Shown one piece after another: positions 8,243-15,937 of a stretch of DNA of 64,000 bases. This DNA comes from Streptococcus plurextorum DSM 22810. GTDB taxonomy: Bacteria > Bacillota > Bacilli > Lactobacillales > Streptococcaceae. Below the pieces are notes generated by a model. It searched no databases, was not told the DNA's origin, and saw nothing but the letters and a program-made list of their open reading frames with translations. The DNA lies in contig NZ_AUIO01000009.1 of assembly GCF_000423745.1 (NCBI RefSeq), positions 18,717-82,716 of the forward strand, read 5' to 3'. The first letter of the stretch is position 1. Every line of letters starts with the position of its first letter. Made by a program: the position numbers and the translations under genes.

Positions 8243-9741
8243 CCCATTTGACCCTCCTTAACAACACCAAAGGACGAACTCATCAAATTTTCTTGGGTGA
8301 TATCTTTTCCAATGTATTCAGCGTTCAAACGACCGTGATACATCGTTATGGCGCGATCAGATAACTGAACAACTTCTTCCATATCGGATGAGATCATCAA
8401 AATAGCAAGACCTCGTTCTTTCAGCTCATGAATAATCTTATACACATCTCCACGAGCTCCAGCATCAATCCCTCTGGTTGGTTCATCTAGAATCAGTAAT
8501 TTCGGCATTGAAGCTATCGCTTTAGCAATCACAATTTTTTGTTGATTCCCTCCCGAAAGGCTTCCAATTTCATCATCCACGCTCATACTTTTAATGTTAA
8601 AAGACTTCTTAAAGTAATCATAAATCTCAGTTTCTCGCGTTTTATTGATAAAATAGTGCCCGACAGCCTGAAGAGACGACGCGGTTATATTCATTCCCAA
8701 ATCACTAATCCGGAAAATTCCATTCTTAAAGCGATCTTCAGGAACATAATTTAACCCTAGTTGAATCACTTCACTGGTTGATTTTCCAGTAATATCAATC
8801 TCTCCAAGGTAAACCTTACCTCCTAATACCTCATCTTTACCAAATATCGTTTCTGCTAGCTCTGTTCTTCCAGCTCCTACAACACCTGCTAAACCAAGTA
8901 TCTCTCCTGCATGAACTTCAAAAGAGACATCTTTGAAGCCATTGCCACTAAACTGTTCAACTTTAAGAGCAACAGGAGCCTTTAAAAATTCCTTGGATGC
9001 TTCCTCACTTTTACCGCTGTGACTCAATTCTGCACCATCAGGTAATAAGGCCCTAATCAACATGTCATTGGTAAATTCACTTGTCGGACCTGACAAACTA
9101 ATCTTCCCATCGCGCATGATAATAATGTCTGTACCAATCTCAAAGACTTCAGATAAGCGGTGAGTAATGTAGATAATACCAACCCCATCTGCCTTGAGCC
9201 TTTCAATCAATACAAAGAGAGATTGAATCTCATTAAAGGTTAACGAACTCGTCGGCTCATCCATAATGAGAATTTTCACTTCACGAATTAAGCCCTTTAG
9301 GATTTCAACCAACTGCTGTTCCGCAATCGTTAAGGTATCAGCTTTACGGTCTAGTCCGATATTCCACTGAAGTTCTGACAAGATACTCTTCAACTTGGTG
9401 CGCTGTTCATTTTTATTACCAGGAAGACCCAATAAAATATTTTCTAGAACAGTCATGTTTTTAAAGAGCATCGGTTCTTGTGGAACAAGGTAAATACCAT
9501 TAGCAAGTGCTTGAGCAGGTGTAATAGATTTTAAGCAGTTTCCATGGACAACCATTTCGCCATCATCTGCCTTGTAGATTCCCATGATGATTTTCATCAA
9601 GGTACTCTTTCCTGCTCCATTACCTCCAATAATGGCAGTAACTTCACCTTCTCTGAGTGTCATGTTAATCCCTTTTAACACATGGTTCTCATTGAAAGAT
9701 TTGTAGATATCTCTACACTCAAATAATATTTTTGCATCCAT
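8239..9741 (-). CDS. lsrA: LsrA, tandem ATPase of the AI-2 importer
   Basis: ABC ATPase with two nucleotide-binding domains, 500 aa (enteric LsrA about 511). NBD1 has Walker A GGNGAGKST, a degenerate signature (LTIAEQQ) and Walker B ILIMDEPTSSL. NBD2 has the usual altered Walker A (GVVGAGRTE), signature LSGGNQQK and Walker B LLILDEPTRGID. This layout is standard for the ribose/galactose class of importers. It is the first gene of the operon; GAGGTGA lies before its ATG, and the promoter is 50-80 bases upstream. Confidence 0.9.
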   Translation of the reverse strand: MDAKILFECRDIYKSFNENHVLKGINMTLREGEVTAIIGGNGAGKSTLMKIIMGIYKADDGEMVVHGNCLKSITPAQALANGIYLVPQEPMLFKNMTVLENILLGLPGNKNEQRTKLKSILSELQWNIGLDRKADTLTIAEQQLVEILKGLIREVKILIMDEPTSSLTFNEIQSLFVLIERLKADGVGIIYITHRLSEVFEIGTDIIIMRDGKISLSGPTSEFTNDMLIRALLPDGAELSHSGKSEEASKEFLKAPVALKVEQFSGNGFKDVSFEVHAGEILGLAGVVGAGRTELAETIFGKDEVLGGKVYLGEIDITGKSTSEVIQLGLNYVPEDRFKNGIFRISDLGMNITASSLQAVGHYFINKTRETEIYDYFKKSFNIKSMSVDDEIGSLSGGNQQKIVIAKAIASMPKLLILDEPTRGIDAGARGDVYKIIHELKERGLAILMISSDMEEVVQLSDRAITMYHGRLNAEYIGKDITQENLMSSSFGVVKEGQMG

Positions 9742-9779
9742 AGCTTCACCTCTGATACAAATGTTATCGATTAAAACTT

Positions 9780-9789
9780 ATGTTAACAT
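9780..9789. promoter_or_regulatory. Perfect 10-bp palindrome at the predicted lsr transcription start (candidate LsrR operator)
   Basis: ATGTTAACAT lies about 6 to 15 bases downstream of the -10 hexamer, over the expected transcription start of lsrA. That placement fits a repressor. Assignment to LsrR is inference. Confidence 0.4.
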
Positions 9790-9794
9790 CTTGA

Positions 9795-9823
9795 ATTTTA
9801 CATCTTTTTGTAAGCGCTGTCAA
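9795..9823 (-). promoter_or_regulatory. Sigma-A promoter of the lsr operon
   Basis: On the minus strand: consensus -35 TTGACA (9823-9818), a 17-base spacer, then -10 TAAAAT (9800-9795). It is followed by lsrA after about 54 bases. No other strong promoter is visible within the operon. Confidence 0.75.
9809..9822 (+). promoter_or_regulatory. cre site (CcpA) overlapping the lsr -35 box
   Basis: TGTAAGCGCTGTCA matches the cre consensus TGWAANCGNTNWCA at every position. It covers five bases of the -35 box, so CcpA binding should block RNA polymerase. This predicts glucose repression of lsr. Confidence 0.75.
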
Positions 9824-9873
9824 CACTTTTGATTGAATTTTTTTGACTTGTTAAAATTAGTCTCTTTACCAAA

Positions 9874-9906
9874 TAAAAAAAGACAAACTTCATTAGAAAT
9901 TTGTCT
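9874..9906 (-). terminator. Rho-independent terminator downstream of recG
   Basis: On the minus strand, a stem AGACAAA/TTTGTCT is followed by TTTTTTTATTT. It separates recG transcription from the lsr promoter located about 50 bases further on. Confidence 0.75.
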
Positions 9907-9984
9907 TAGACTGAAAAAACGTCCTTTTGATGCTTTTTTTAAGTCGTATGAGGCGGTAGCAACTTCCTTAGGAAGCCCATACCT

Positions 9985-10137
9985 CATTTTTGATCCTGAG
10001 GTCTCAAAAATATCGAGTACTGTAACGACGGGGACCTCCACCACTTTTACCGATCGAAAAGTAGTTGTTAGGGCTCGCTTTCGCTCGCAAAATGGGTCAT
10101 CACATCTTAAGCTAGCAGAGCTTTTTAGTTTGTTTGA
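9985..10137 (-). repeat. Intergenic repeat, copy 1 (inverted relative to copy 2 at 12271-12412)
   Basis: Read on the minus strand, this stretch aligns with 12271-12412. The best block is about 36 of 40 bases (10097-10136 against 12271-12310), continuing with shared blocks such as TTTTGCGAGC, TACTTTTC and the end TTTTTGAG...TCAAAAA hairpin. It fills most of the 440-bp gap between recG and lsrA. A 113-codon open frame across it has no coding support. Confidence 0.7.
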
Positions 10138-10183
10138 GTGAAAAATGAGGTCTGTCAACAATCTTCATCCGACCTATCCGAAA

Positions 10184-12199
10184 TCAATCAAACTCTCCCT
10201 TGTCCGTCATATGCTCTGCTATGATTGACCAAGTAGGAGATTGTTTCCAATCCTTATCTTGAACGATTTCGGAGGCCACACGTCTTGCTTCTTCCAAGAT
10301 AGGGTAATCTTCAACAATATCTGCTGTTTTAAATTCAGGAATTCCTGATTGCCTTGTTCCAAAAATTTCCCCTGAACCACGCATTTTTAGGTCCTCTTCC
10401 GCTAAAACAAAACCATCCGTGGTATCACACATGGCTTGCATGCGTTTTTTTCCGACTTCATTTTTAGGATTAGAGACTAAGATGCAGTAGGACTGCTTAT
10501 CGCCACGCCCGACTCGCCCCCGCAACTGATGAAGCTGACTAAGGCCAAAGCGATCAGCATCCATAATGATCATGACCGTAGCATTTGGCACATTGACACC
10601 AACCTCAATAACCGTCGTAGACACCAAAATCTGAGAGTTATTGGCCTTAAAATCTTGCATGACCTGCTCTTTTTCATCAGCCTTCATACGGCCATGCATG
10701 AGAGCAACTCTAGCTGATTGCCCAAAAAAGTCTGTTAATTCTTGATGGAGAGCCACAGCATTTTTTAAGTCCATCGCCTCAGACTCTTCAATCAGCGGAG
10801 AGATAACATAGACTTGAGCTTCCCTTTCCAATTCACCTTGCAACCACTTAAGAACCGTATCTAGTTGTTGATGTTTGACCCAGCGTGTAATGATAGGCTT
10901 TCGACCAGCTGGCATTTCATCAATGATAGAAACATCCATTTCCCCAAAAGCAGTGATAGCTAATGTTCTTGGAATAGGGGTTGCTGTCATCATGAGGACA
11001 TCCGGATTATTCCCTTTTTCACGAAAAACACGGCGTTGATTGACACCAAAGCGATGCTGTTCATCCGTGATAACTAGTCCTAGATTATGATAAGTCACCC
11101 CATCTTGAATCAACGAATGAGTACCTACAATCATATCGACAGAACCATCAGCAATTGCTGATAAGGCAATTTTTTTGTCAGCTGCCTTCATGCTAGAGGT
11201 TAGCAGAGCGATGTTGAGTTCAGGGAAAAGGCTCGTCAAACTTTCAAAATGTTGCTCCGCCAAAATTTCTGTCGGTACCATAAGAGCCGACTGGAGTCCA
11301 GCTGTATGAGCTGCATACATAGCAAGACTGGCAATAACAGTCTTCCCTGACCCAACATCTCCCTGCAAGAGACGATTCATGTGAGCCCCCGAGCTCATAT
11401 CTGCAAGGATTTCTGATAGGCTACGCTCTTGAGCTTTTGTCAAGGGAAACGGCAGATGAGCCATCTTAGCCCTAAGCTTTTCTTCGTCGTAATCAATGAC
11501 AATACCATTTGTCTCAGATTTATGCTCTGCTTTCAACACTTGCAACTGCATTTGAAAATAAAAAAGTTCTTCAAATTTGACACGCCTCAAAGCCTGCCTA
11601 TACTCTTCCAAATTTTTCGGGAAATGCATCGCACGCACCGCATCGTGTCGAGCTAGTAGGCGGTAGCGTTCCAATAAAACTTCTGGTAAATTCTCAGGGA
11701 CGTGTAAAAGGGCTCCACTATCAAAAGCAGCCTTTATCGCTTTTACCAATGCCGCTTGCGAAATCCCTTGCGCCACATGATAGACCGGTTGCATATCATC
11801 TTCAACCTGAGCCAAGATTTTCATACCCGTGATTGCAGACTTGGCAGCCTCCCATTTACCAAAAATAGCCACTTCTGCTCCCATGTCAATCTTATCCACT
11901 AGGTAGGGTTGATTGAAGAAATTCACCGCAATAACTACCTCTCCCTGCTTTATTTTAAAGGATAAGCGATTACGTTTATAACCGTAGTATTGGACATTGG
12001 CAGGCGTCACAACCATTCCTGTAACAACAGCTTTTTCTCCATCTTGAAGCTCAAAAACGGATTTACTCTTGAAGTCTTCATATCGAAAAGGGTAATAAAG
12101 TAGCAGGTCCTCGATTGAAAACAGACCTAATTTCTCAAATTTCTCAGCTGATTTTGGACCAAAACCTTTGAGGCTTGCAATAGAATCGTGTAAGTTCAT
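10184..12199 (-). CDS. recG: ATP-dependent DNA helicase RecG
   Basis: Branch-migrating helicase that processes stalled forks and recombination intermediates; 671 aa, a normal streptococcal length. It has an N-terminal wedge/OB domain (about 1-200), Walker A GDVGSGKT, the DEQHRFG box, motif III TATPIPRTL, and QLRGRVGRG near residue 540. The frame stays open 26 codons upstream, but the natural RecG N-terminus is MNLHDSIASLKGFGPKSAEK. No ribosome site precedes this ATG. Instead an extended -10 (TGCTATAAT, 12206-12214) ends 6 bases before it, so the message may be leaderless. Confidence 0.95.
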   Translation of the reverse strand: MNLHDSIASLKGFGPKSAEKFEKLGLFSIEDLLLYYPFRYEDFKSKSVFELQDGEKAVVTGMVVTPANVQYYGYKRNRLSFKIKQGEVVIAVNFFNQPYLVDKIDMGAEVAIFGKWEAAKSAITGMKILAQVEDDMQPVYHVAQGISQAALVKAIKAAFDSGALLHVPENLPEVLLERYRLLARHDAVRAMHFPKNLEEYRQALRRVKFEELFYFQMQLQVLKAEHKSETNGIVIDYDEEKLRAKMAHLPFPLTKAQERSLSEILADMSSGAHMNRLLQGDVGSGKTVIASLAMYAAHTAGLQSALMVPTEILAEQHFESLTSLFPELNIALLTSSMKAADKKIALSAIADGSVDMIVGTHSLIQDGVTYHNLGLVITDEQHRFGVNQRRVFREKGNNPDVLMMTATPIPRTLAITAFGEMDVSIIDEMPAGRKPIITRWVKHQQLDTVLKWLQGELEREAQVYVISPLIEESEAMDLKNAVALHQELTDFFGQSARVALMHGRMKADEKEQVMQDFKANNSQILVSTTVIEVGVNVPNATVMIIMDADRFGLSQLHQLRGRVGRGDKQSYCILVSNPKNEVGKKRMQAMCDTTDGFVLAEEDLKMRGSGEIFGTRQSGIPEFKTADIVEDYPILEEARRVASEIVQDKDWKQSPTWSIIAEHMTDKGEFD

Positions 12200-12205
12200 A
12201 ATGTC

Positions 12206-12214
12206 ATTATAGCA
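12206..12214 (-). promoter_or_regulatory. Extended -10 promoter giving a predicted leaderless recG mRNA
   Basis: TGCTATAAT on the minus strand is followed by GACATT and then the recG ATG. A start about 7 bases after the -10 falls on the A of ATG. No Shine-Dalgarno sequence fits. Confidence 0.55.
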
Positions 12215-12241
12215 AAAAGCAGAGCTAAAATCAGCTCTGCT
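12213..12241 (-). terminator. Terminator immediately upstream of recG
   Basis: 9-bp stem (12218-12226 with 12233-12241, AGCAGAGCT/AGCTCTGCT), 6-base loop, then TTTTT on the minus strand. It directly abuts the recG -10, so read-through from upstream should be stopped before recG. Confidence 0.7.
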
Positions 12242-12270
12242 TAGAGTGTAGACACACTTTATTTTCCACT

Positions 12271-12412
12271 TAAGCAAACTGAAAAGCTCTGCTAGCTTAA
12301 GATGTGATTGCAGTTTTTGCGAGCACCATCAAATACTTTTCAACCCGAGAAAAGTGACGAAGACAGCCGTCATTACACCACTCGAAATTTTTGAGTCCTA
12401 GGCTCAAAAAAG
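12271..12412 (+). repeat. Intergenic repeat, copy 2 (inverted relative to copy 1)
   Basis: Same element as 9985-10137 in opposite orientation, so recG is bracketed by an inverted pair. It ends in the hairpin TTTTTGAG-TCCTAGG-CTCAAAAA. No transposase is nearby; it behaves like a small non-autonomous or structural intergenic repeat. Confidence 0.7.
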
Positions 12413-12445
12413 AAGTAGGGACGGAAAAACTACCGTCCCTACTTC
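12404..12445 (-). terminator. Terminator of the amino-acid binding lipoprotein gene
   Basis: 13-bp perfect stem (GAAGTAGGGACGG with its complement, 12412-12424 and 12433-12445), 8-base loop, followed by TTTTTT on the minus strand. Confidence 0.85.
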
Positions 12446-12474
12446 TTCAGAAAAGTATTACAAAGAACTTTTTC

Positions 12475-13320
12475 TTATTTAACTTCCATATCAGATTCTT
12501 TTGGGAGGTAGCTGCCCCCTAAGAATTTCTGAGATAAGGTTTCAAGCGTTCCATCTGCGTAGAGCTCTGCAATACGTTTGTTCACAAAGGTTTGAAGCTC
12601 ATCTTCACCGTCTGCAAAGATAAAGTAAACATATGGATTAGCATCCACACCTAAATCTGCCGTATCAAACTCAATCAATTCAATATTTTGCAAGTCTTGA
12701 TCCTGGATGATTTGTTTGACAGATTGTGTTTCAAAAATTTTATAGTCAAAACGCCCACTATCCACACTCGTCAACATTTGAGTGATATCCTCATCAGTGT
12801 AGTTGATTTCAGTTGCTTTATCTGGGTTCGCTTCGTTAAAGCTATTTAGCATAGAAGCTGTCGATGTTCCCTGAACCACTTGTGTTTTCTTACCAGCAAT
12901 ATCAGCAATTTTTGAAATCTTACTGTCTTTATTGACTGCCAAAATCAATGGATTGCTAGCTGTTGGTAAAGAATAGAGATATTTTTCCGCACGCTCAGCG
13001 CTATAAGAAAAATTATTCCCAGCCATTTGGAATTTCCCTGCGTCTAGCCCAGTAAAAATTGATGACCATGCAATCTTTTGAAACTCGATTTCATATTTGT
13101 CAGAACCTTCAAAAACAGCCTTTGCCACTTCGACGTCATAGCCAGTCAAGTCACCATCTGCATCATAGGAGAAGGGTTTTGTGGTGCCGACTGTCGCCAT
13201 AACCACTTTCTCTTTACTAGATTCTGCTGTCTCTGTTGATGTTTTCTCAGCATTTGAACCACACGCCACCAAGACGGCTGATGAAAGCAAGGCTAGAAAA
13301 GCAACTGTTATCTTTTTCAT
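12475..13320 (-). CDS. Amino-acid ABC transporter substrate-binding lipoprotein
   Basis: Family 3 extracellular solute-binding protein, 281 aa. A signal peptide with lipobox VLVAC is followed by the two-lobed amino-acid-binding domain (VGTTKPFSYDADGDLTGYDVEVAKAV style opening, MAGNNFSYSAERAEKYLYS). The pattern resembles cystine/polar amino-acid binding proteins, but the ligand is not certain. It stands alone with no permease or ATPase beside it, so it must work with components encoded elsewhere. Start at 13320 follows GGAGG; 16 codons upstream are ignored. It has its own promoter and a 17-bp palindrome upstream. Confidence 0.88.
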   Translation of the reverse strand: MKKITVAFLALLSSAVLVACGSNAEKTSTETAESSKEKVVMATVGTTKPFSYDADGDLTGYDVEVAKAVFEGSDKYEIEFQKIAWSSIFTGLDAGKFQMAGNNFSYSAERAEKYLYSLPTASNPLILAVNKDSKISKIADIAGKKTQVVQGTSTASMLNSFNEANPDKATEINYTDEDITQMLTSVDSGRFDYKIFETQSVKQIIQDQDLQNIELIEFDTADLGVDANPYVYFIFADGEDELQTFVNKRIAELYADGTLETLSQKFLGGSYLPKESDMEVK

Positions 13321-13348
13321 ATTAGTCCTCCATTTTGTTAGTAATACC

Positions 13349-13377
13349 ATCATACCATTTCCAAACACACTTGACTA
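13349..13377 (-). promoter_or_regulatory. Predicted promoter of the amino-acid binding lipoprotein gene
   Basis: Minus strand -35 TAGTCA, 17-base spacer, -10 TATGAT, about 30 bases before the start codon. Confidence 0.45.
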
Positions 13378-13385
13378 ATAATAAA

Positions 13386-13406
13386 AACCTATCATTTTGA
13401 TAGGTT
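13386..13406. promoter_or_regulatory. Near-perfect palindrome just upstream of the -35 (operator or second terminator)
   Basis: CCTATCATTTTGATAGG with AA/TT flanks folds into a 9-bp stem with a 3-base loop, and on the minus strand TTTATT follows. It could be an operator for the lipoprotein gene, a back-up terminator for tRNA-Leu, or both. Confidence 0.45.
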
Positions 13407-13425
13407 GATGCTATCGTCAGTGATA

Positions 13426-13454
13426 AAATAAAAAACCAGTCCTGAGACTAGTTT
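13426..13454 (-). terminator. Terminator of tRNA-Leu
   Basis: Minus strand stem AAACTAGTC/GACTGGTTT with a 4-base loop and a TTTTATTTT tail, immediately after the tRNA. Confidence 0.75.
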
Positions 13455-13458
13455 CATT

Positions 13459-13544
13459 TGCGGAGAGTGGGACTTGAACCCACACGACCTAAAGCGGTCA
13501 CAGGATCCTTAGTCCTGCGCGTCTGCCAATTCCGCCATCCCCGC
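13459..13544 (-). tRNA. tRNA-Leu (anticodon AAG)
   Basis: An 86-base class II tRNA with a long variable arm. The acceptor stem GCGGGGA/TCTCCGC contains one G-U pair. The anticodon stem CAGGA/TCCTG encloses loop CTAAGGA, giving anticodon AAG. The T-arm reads GGTTCAAGTCC. Discriminator base is A; CCA is not encoded. Confidence 0.92.
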
Positions 13545-13646
13545 TTGGCAACATAATCAATTATATCAGAAAGTTACCAAGCATGTCAATACTTTTTTCA
13601 ATATTTTTCAGATTTTTCATTCTTCAGCTAAAGGATCATATGAGGC

Positions 13647-14201
13647 CTACTCCAAAATAGTTGCCCCCAAAACCGCTTTAAAGTGATTCAAAGCGAATTG
13701 ATGTGCTTCTTCCGTTAAGGAAGCAATTGCAGAGCTGACGACTTCAATCTCGTAGCCTAGATTATAAGCATCAATAGCCGTATGTAGAACACAAATATCA
13801 GACAGAACACCCGTCAGAACGACGGTGCTTACCTTTCGCTCACGTAGCCTGATATCTAAATCAGTCCCTGAAAAGGCAGAGTAGTGACGCTTATCCATCC
13901 AGAATACCTTTGAATCTGTTTGATAATTTGCATAAAAGTCCGCCAAAGGACCATAAAGATGGCGTCCTTGCGTGCCTAAAATATTATGTGGTGGAAACAG
14001 CTTACTCTCAGGGTGGAAGTTATCATCTTCCTTATGTCCATCGATGGCAAAAAAGATATAATCTCCCCTATCGTAAGCCTCTTGAGTAACTGCTGCTATG
14101 CGCTCTGATATGGCTTGGGCTGGTTTTCCAGCGGTTAATTTGCCATCATCAGCGACAAAGTCATAGGTATAATCAATCGAAATAAGTGCTTTTTTTGTCA
14201 T
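13647..14201 (-). CDS. pncA: Nicotinamidase / isochorismatase-family cysteine hydrolase
   Basis: 184-aa cysteine hydrolase. The catalytic triad is visible as D10 (SIDYTYDF), K104 (MDKRHYSAF) and C137 (GVLSDICVLH). Metal-site candidates lie in AIDGHKEDDNFHP. The family converts nicotinamide to nicotinate for NAD salvage. It sits directly downstream of codY, a pairing common in streptococci, but a terminator hairpin lies between them. The start follows AAAGGAGAG. Confidence 0.85.
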   Translation of the reverse strand: MTKKALISIDYTYDFVADDGKLTAGKPAQAISERIAAVTQEAYDRGDYIFFAIDGHKEDDNFHPESKLFPPHNILGTQGRHLYGPLADFYANYQTDSKVFWMDKRHYSAFSGTDLDIRLRERKVSTVVLTGVLSDICVLHTAIDAYNLGYEIEVVSSAIASLTEEAHQFALNHFKAVLGATILE

Positions 14202-14207
14202 AGCTCT

Positions 14208-14241
14208 CCTTTAATAAAAAATCCTACCTGAGGCAGGATTT
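14208..14241 (-). terminator. Terminator between codY and pncA
   Basis: Minus strand stem AAATCCTGCC/GGTAGGATTT, then TTTATT. It ends just before the pncA ribosome site, so pncA probably depends on read-through or its own promoter. Confidence 0.7.
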
Positions 14242-14245
14242 TGTG

Positions 14246-15031
14246 TTATTGGTATTCTTTCAACTTATCAAAAATACCTTCGTTAATCACTTTGAGATAA
14301 GTTCCTTTCATGCCTAGCGAACGACTTTCGATAATCCCTGCAGACTCTAGCTTCCGAAGGGCATTGACAATCACCGAGCGAGTAATGCCGATACGATCGG
14401 CAATTACAGAAGCTGTCAGACGACCTTCATTGCCATCAAGCTCTGATAAAATCGCTGCAACCGCACGCATTTCAGAATAAGAAAGGGTGCTAATCGCCAT
14501 GTTAATAGCGGTTTGCTTACGAATAACTTCTTCCAAGTTTTCCGTTTGAAGATTCAAGAGCTGTATCCCAACTACTGTTGCTGCCATCTCAACCAAGACC
14601 AAATCATCTTCCTCAAAAGCCTTGTCATTACGCCAAATGACAAATGATCCTAGGCGCATACCACCTCCATAAATCGGAGCTAAAGTGGTCAATCCATTGG
14701 GATAAATATCTTGAGATTCAACAGGGAAAATGGTTAAAGGATTGTCAACAGGAATGTTGGCTTCGGTATCGTAAACTCGGCTCACCGAACGCACATACTC
14801 ATCTGGAAAAACATGGCTATCAAAAAACTCTTCTGTGCGATTGTTATTCGTTTTGTACTTGATAGAATACCCCAAAAGGTGGCCACCACCGTTAATGATA
14901 CAAGCATTACAGTCAATGATATCAGCTAATTGTGCAGACATCGCATTATAAGGCAACTCTCCATCTAAGCTATCTACAGAGCGTTGCAAAATAGCGGTAA
15001 TTTTACGCGTTTTTTCTAGTAAGTTTGCCAT
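14246..15031 (-). CDS. codY: Global nutritional repressor CodY
   Basis: 261-aa CodY, full length. The N-terminal GAF domain (about residues 1-155) binds branched-chain amino acids, with [32 protein letters not shown] typical. A winged helix-turn-helix lies at the C-terminus, with [34 protein letters not shown] (about residues 202-236). CodY represses amino-acid uptake and biosynthesis genes, and in streptococci also virulence genes. Start at 15031 follows AGGAAAT. Confidence 0.97.
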   Translation of the reverse strand: MANLLEKTRKITAILQRSVDSLDGELPYNAMSAQLADIIDCNACIINGGGHLLGYSIKYKTNNNRTEEFFDSHVFPDEYVRSVSRVYDTEANIPVDNPLTIFPVESQDIYPNGLTTLAPIYGGGMRLGSFVIWRNDKAFEEDDLVLVEMAATVVGIQLLNLQTENLEEVIRKQTAINMAISTLSYSEMRAVAAILSELDGNEGRLTASVIADRIGITRSVIVNALRKLESAGIIESRSLGMKGTYLKVINEGIFDKLKEYQ

Positions 15032-15173
15032 TTTCTTATTTCCTTTTTTTAGTCGCCAATATTATAACAGAAAAATGATGATTTGACAACAATTTTCAGA
15101 AAATTTTGCCTGTTATAAACAATTTTACCCATAAAAGTTTTTAAGCCCCTCGTTTTGCTTTCGAAAAAAGCAA

Positions 15174-15516
15174 TCACCCCCTAGTTTCTGGCCAAAAAAG
15201 ATCATCCAGCCTCTTGTCCACAACCTTACAAGTGGCAATATAAAGGTTGATGGTGGGGTTGTAATCCCTTTTTTCAATAGCGTTTATGGTCTGACGAGAC
15301 ACACCAACCAAGTCAGCTAGCGCTTGCTGGGATAAATCCTTGCCTGCACTTCCAACCAAAGCCATCCAAAACATAAAATCTACCGACACTATCCCATACC
15401 AAAAGCGTCCAAAAACAACCTGTAACCATAAAATTAACACGGCAAAGGCAAGCCCAAAGATATAACTTCATTGCAAACTGACGCTGCGCTCATCAATAAC
15501 AATAGGTATTTTTCAT
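15174..15516 (-). pseudogene. Decayed membrane protein fused to the remains of an XRE-type regulator
   Basis: The 3' half encodes most of a small XRE helix-turn-helix (LSQQALADLVGVSRQTINAIEKRDYNPTI, then DDLFWPETRG), but its first helix is missing. Directly upstream in the same frame is a hydrophobic stretch (AFAVLILWLQVVFG, then FMFWMALVGSAG) that looks like the end of a membrane protein. Further upstream, in other frames, are an ATG with AAAGAGG before it (15516) and the fragment DERSVSLQ. In many Firmicutes a membrane protein and such a regulator form a gene pair. I infer a deletion that joined the two genes, plus frameshifts. Confidence 0.6.
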
Positions 15517-15604
15517 CTGATGAGCCTCTTTCTTTTTCTGAGATTATTTCAGTATGTACACGACTTTTTATCAACTATATTTTACACATTTATTTTTTTG
15601 GTAA

Positions 15605-15638
15605 AAGAAAAAACCAAGAGTCTCGAGCACTCTTGGTT
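15605..15638 (-). terminator. Terminator of rpmH
   Basis: 10-bp stem AACCAAGAGT/ACTCTTGGTT (15612-15621 and 15629-15638) with a TTTTC tail on the minus strand. Confidence 0.85.
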
Positions 15639-15658
15639 CTTGTCATATAGCTTTCTCA

Positions 15659-15793
15659 TTAAGCAGAAAGCACTTTACGTCCTTTACGACGACGAGCTGC
15701 AAGCACGCGGCGTCCGTTTTTAGTAGACATACGGTGACGGAATCCGTGTTTACGTTGACGACGGATTTTACTTGGTTGATAAGTACGTTTCAC
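15659..15793 (-). CDS. rpmH: 50S ribosomal protein L34
   Basis: 44-aa, strongly basic protein. The sequence opens [18 protein letters not shown], continues [17 protein letters not shown] and ends RKGRKVLSA, which is L34 over its whole length. The start codon is GTG at 15793, preceded by GAGGAGG 8 bases upstream. There is no alternative ATG in a sensible place. It is an easily missed gene because of its size and start codon. Confidence 0.96.
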
Positions 15794-15937
15794 AGTGAAT
15801 ACCTCCTCATAGATTTTCGTATTCGTTTAGCCGGCTATTGTGATATCAGTTACTAAACATACCATATTATTTTATAAAAAATAACACATCCTGTCAAGGA
15901 TTATTTCTGATTGAATACACTTGGCTTCGATAGGACT

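Noticed and set aside
1168..9823. Reading the operon as a ribose, rhamnose or xylose uptake system
   Set aside because: The ABC genes alone would allow it, but LsrF-type thiolase and LsrK-type kinase with LsrK-specific motifs plus an LsrR-type regulator fit AI-2 better.
9820..10161. 113-codon minus-strand ORF between recG and lsrA
   Set aside because: It covers the intergenic repeat, the recG terminator and the lsr promoter, has no ribosome site, and its counterpart at 12271-12412 is not open. Treated as non-coding.
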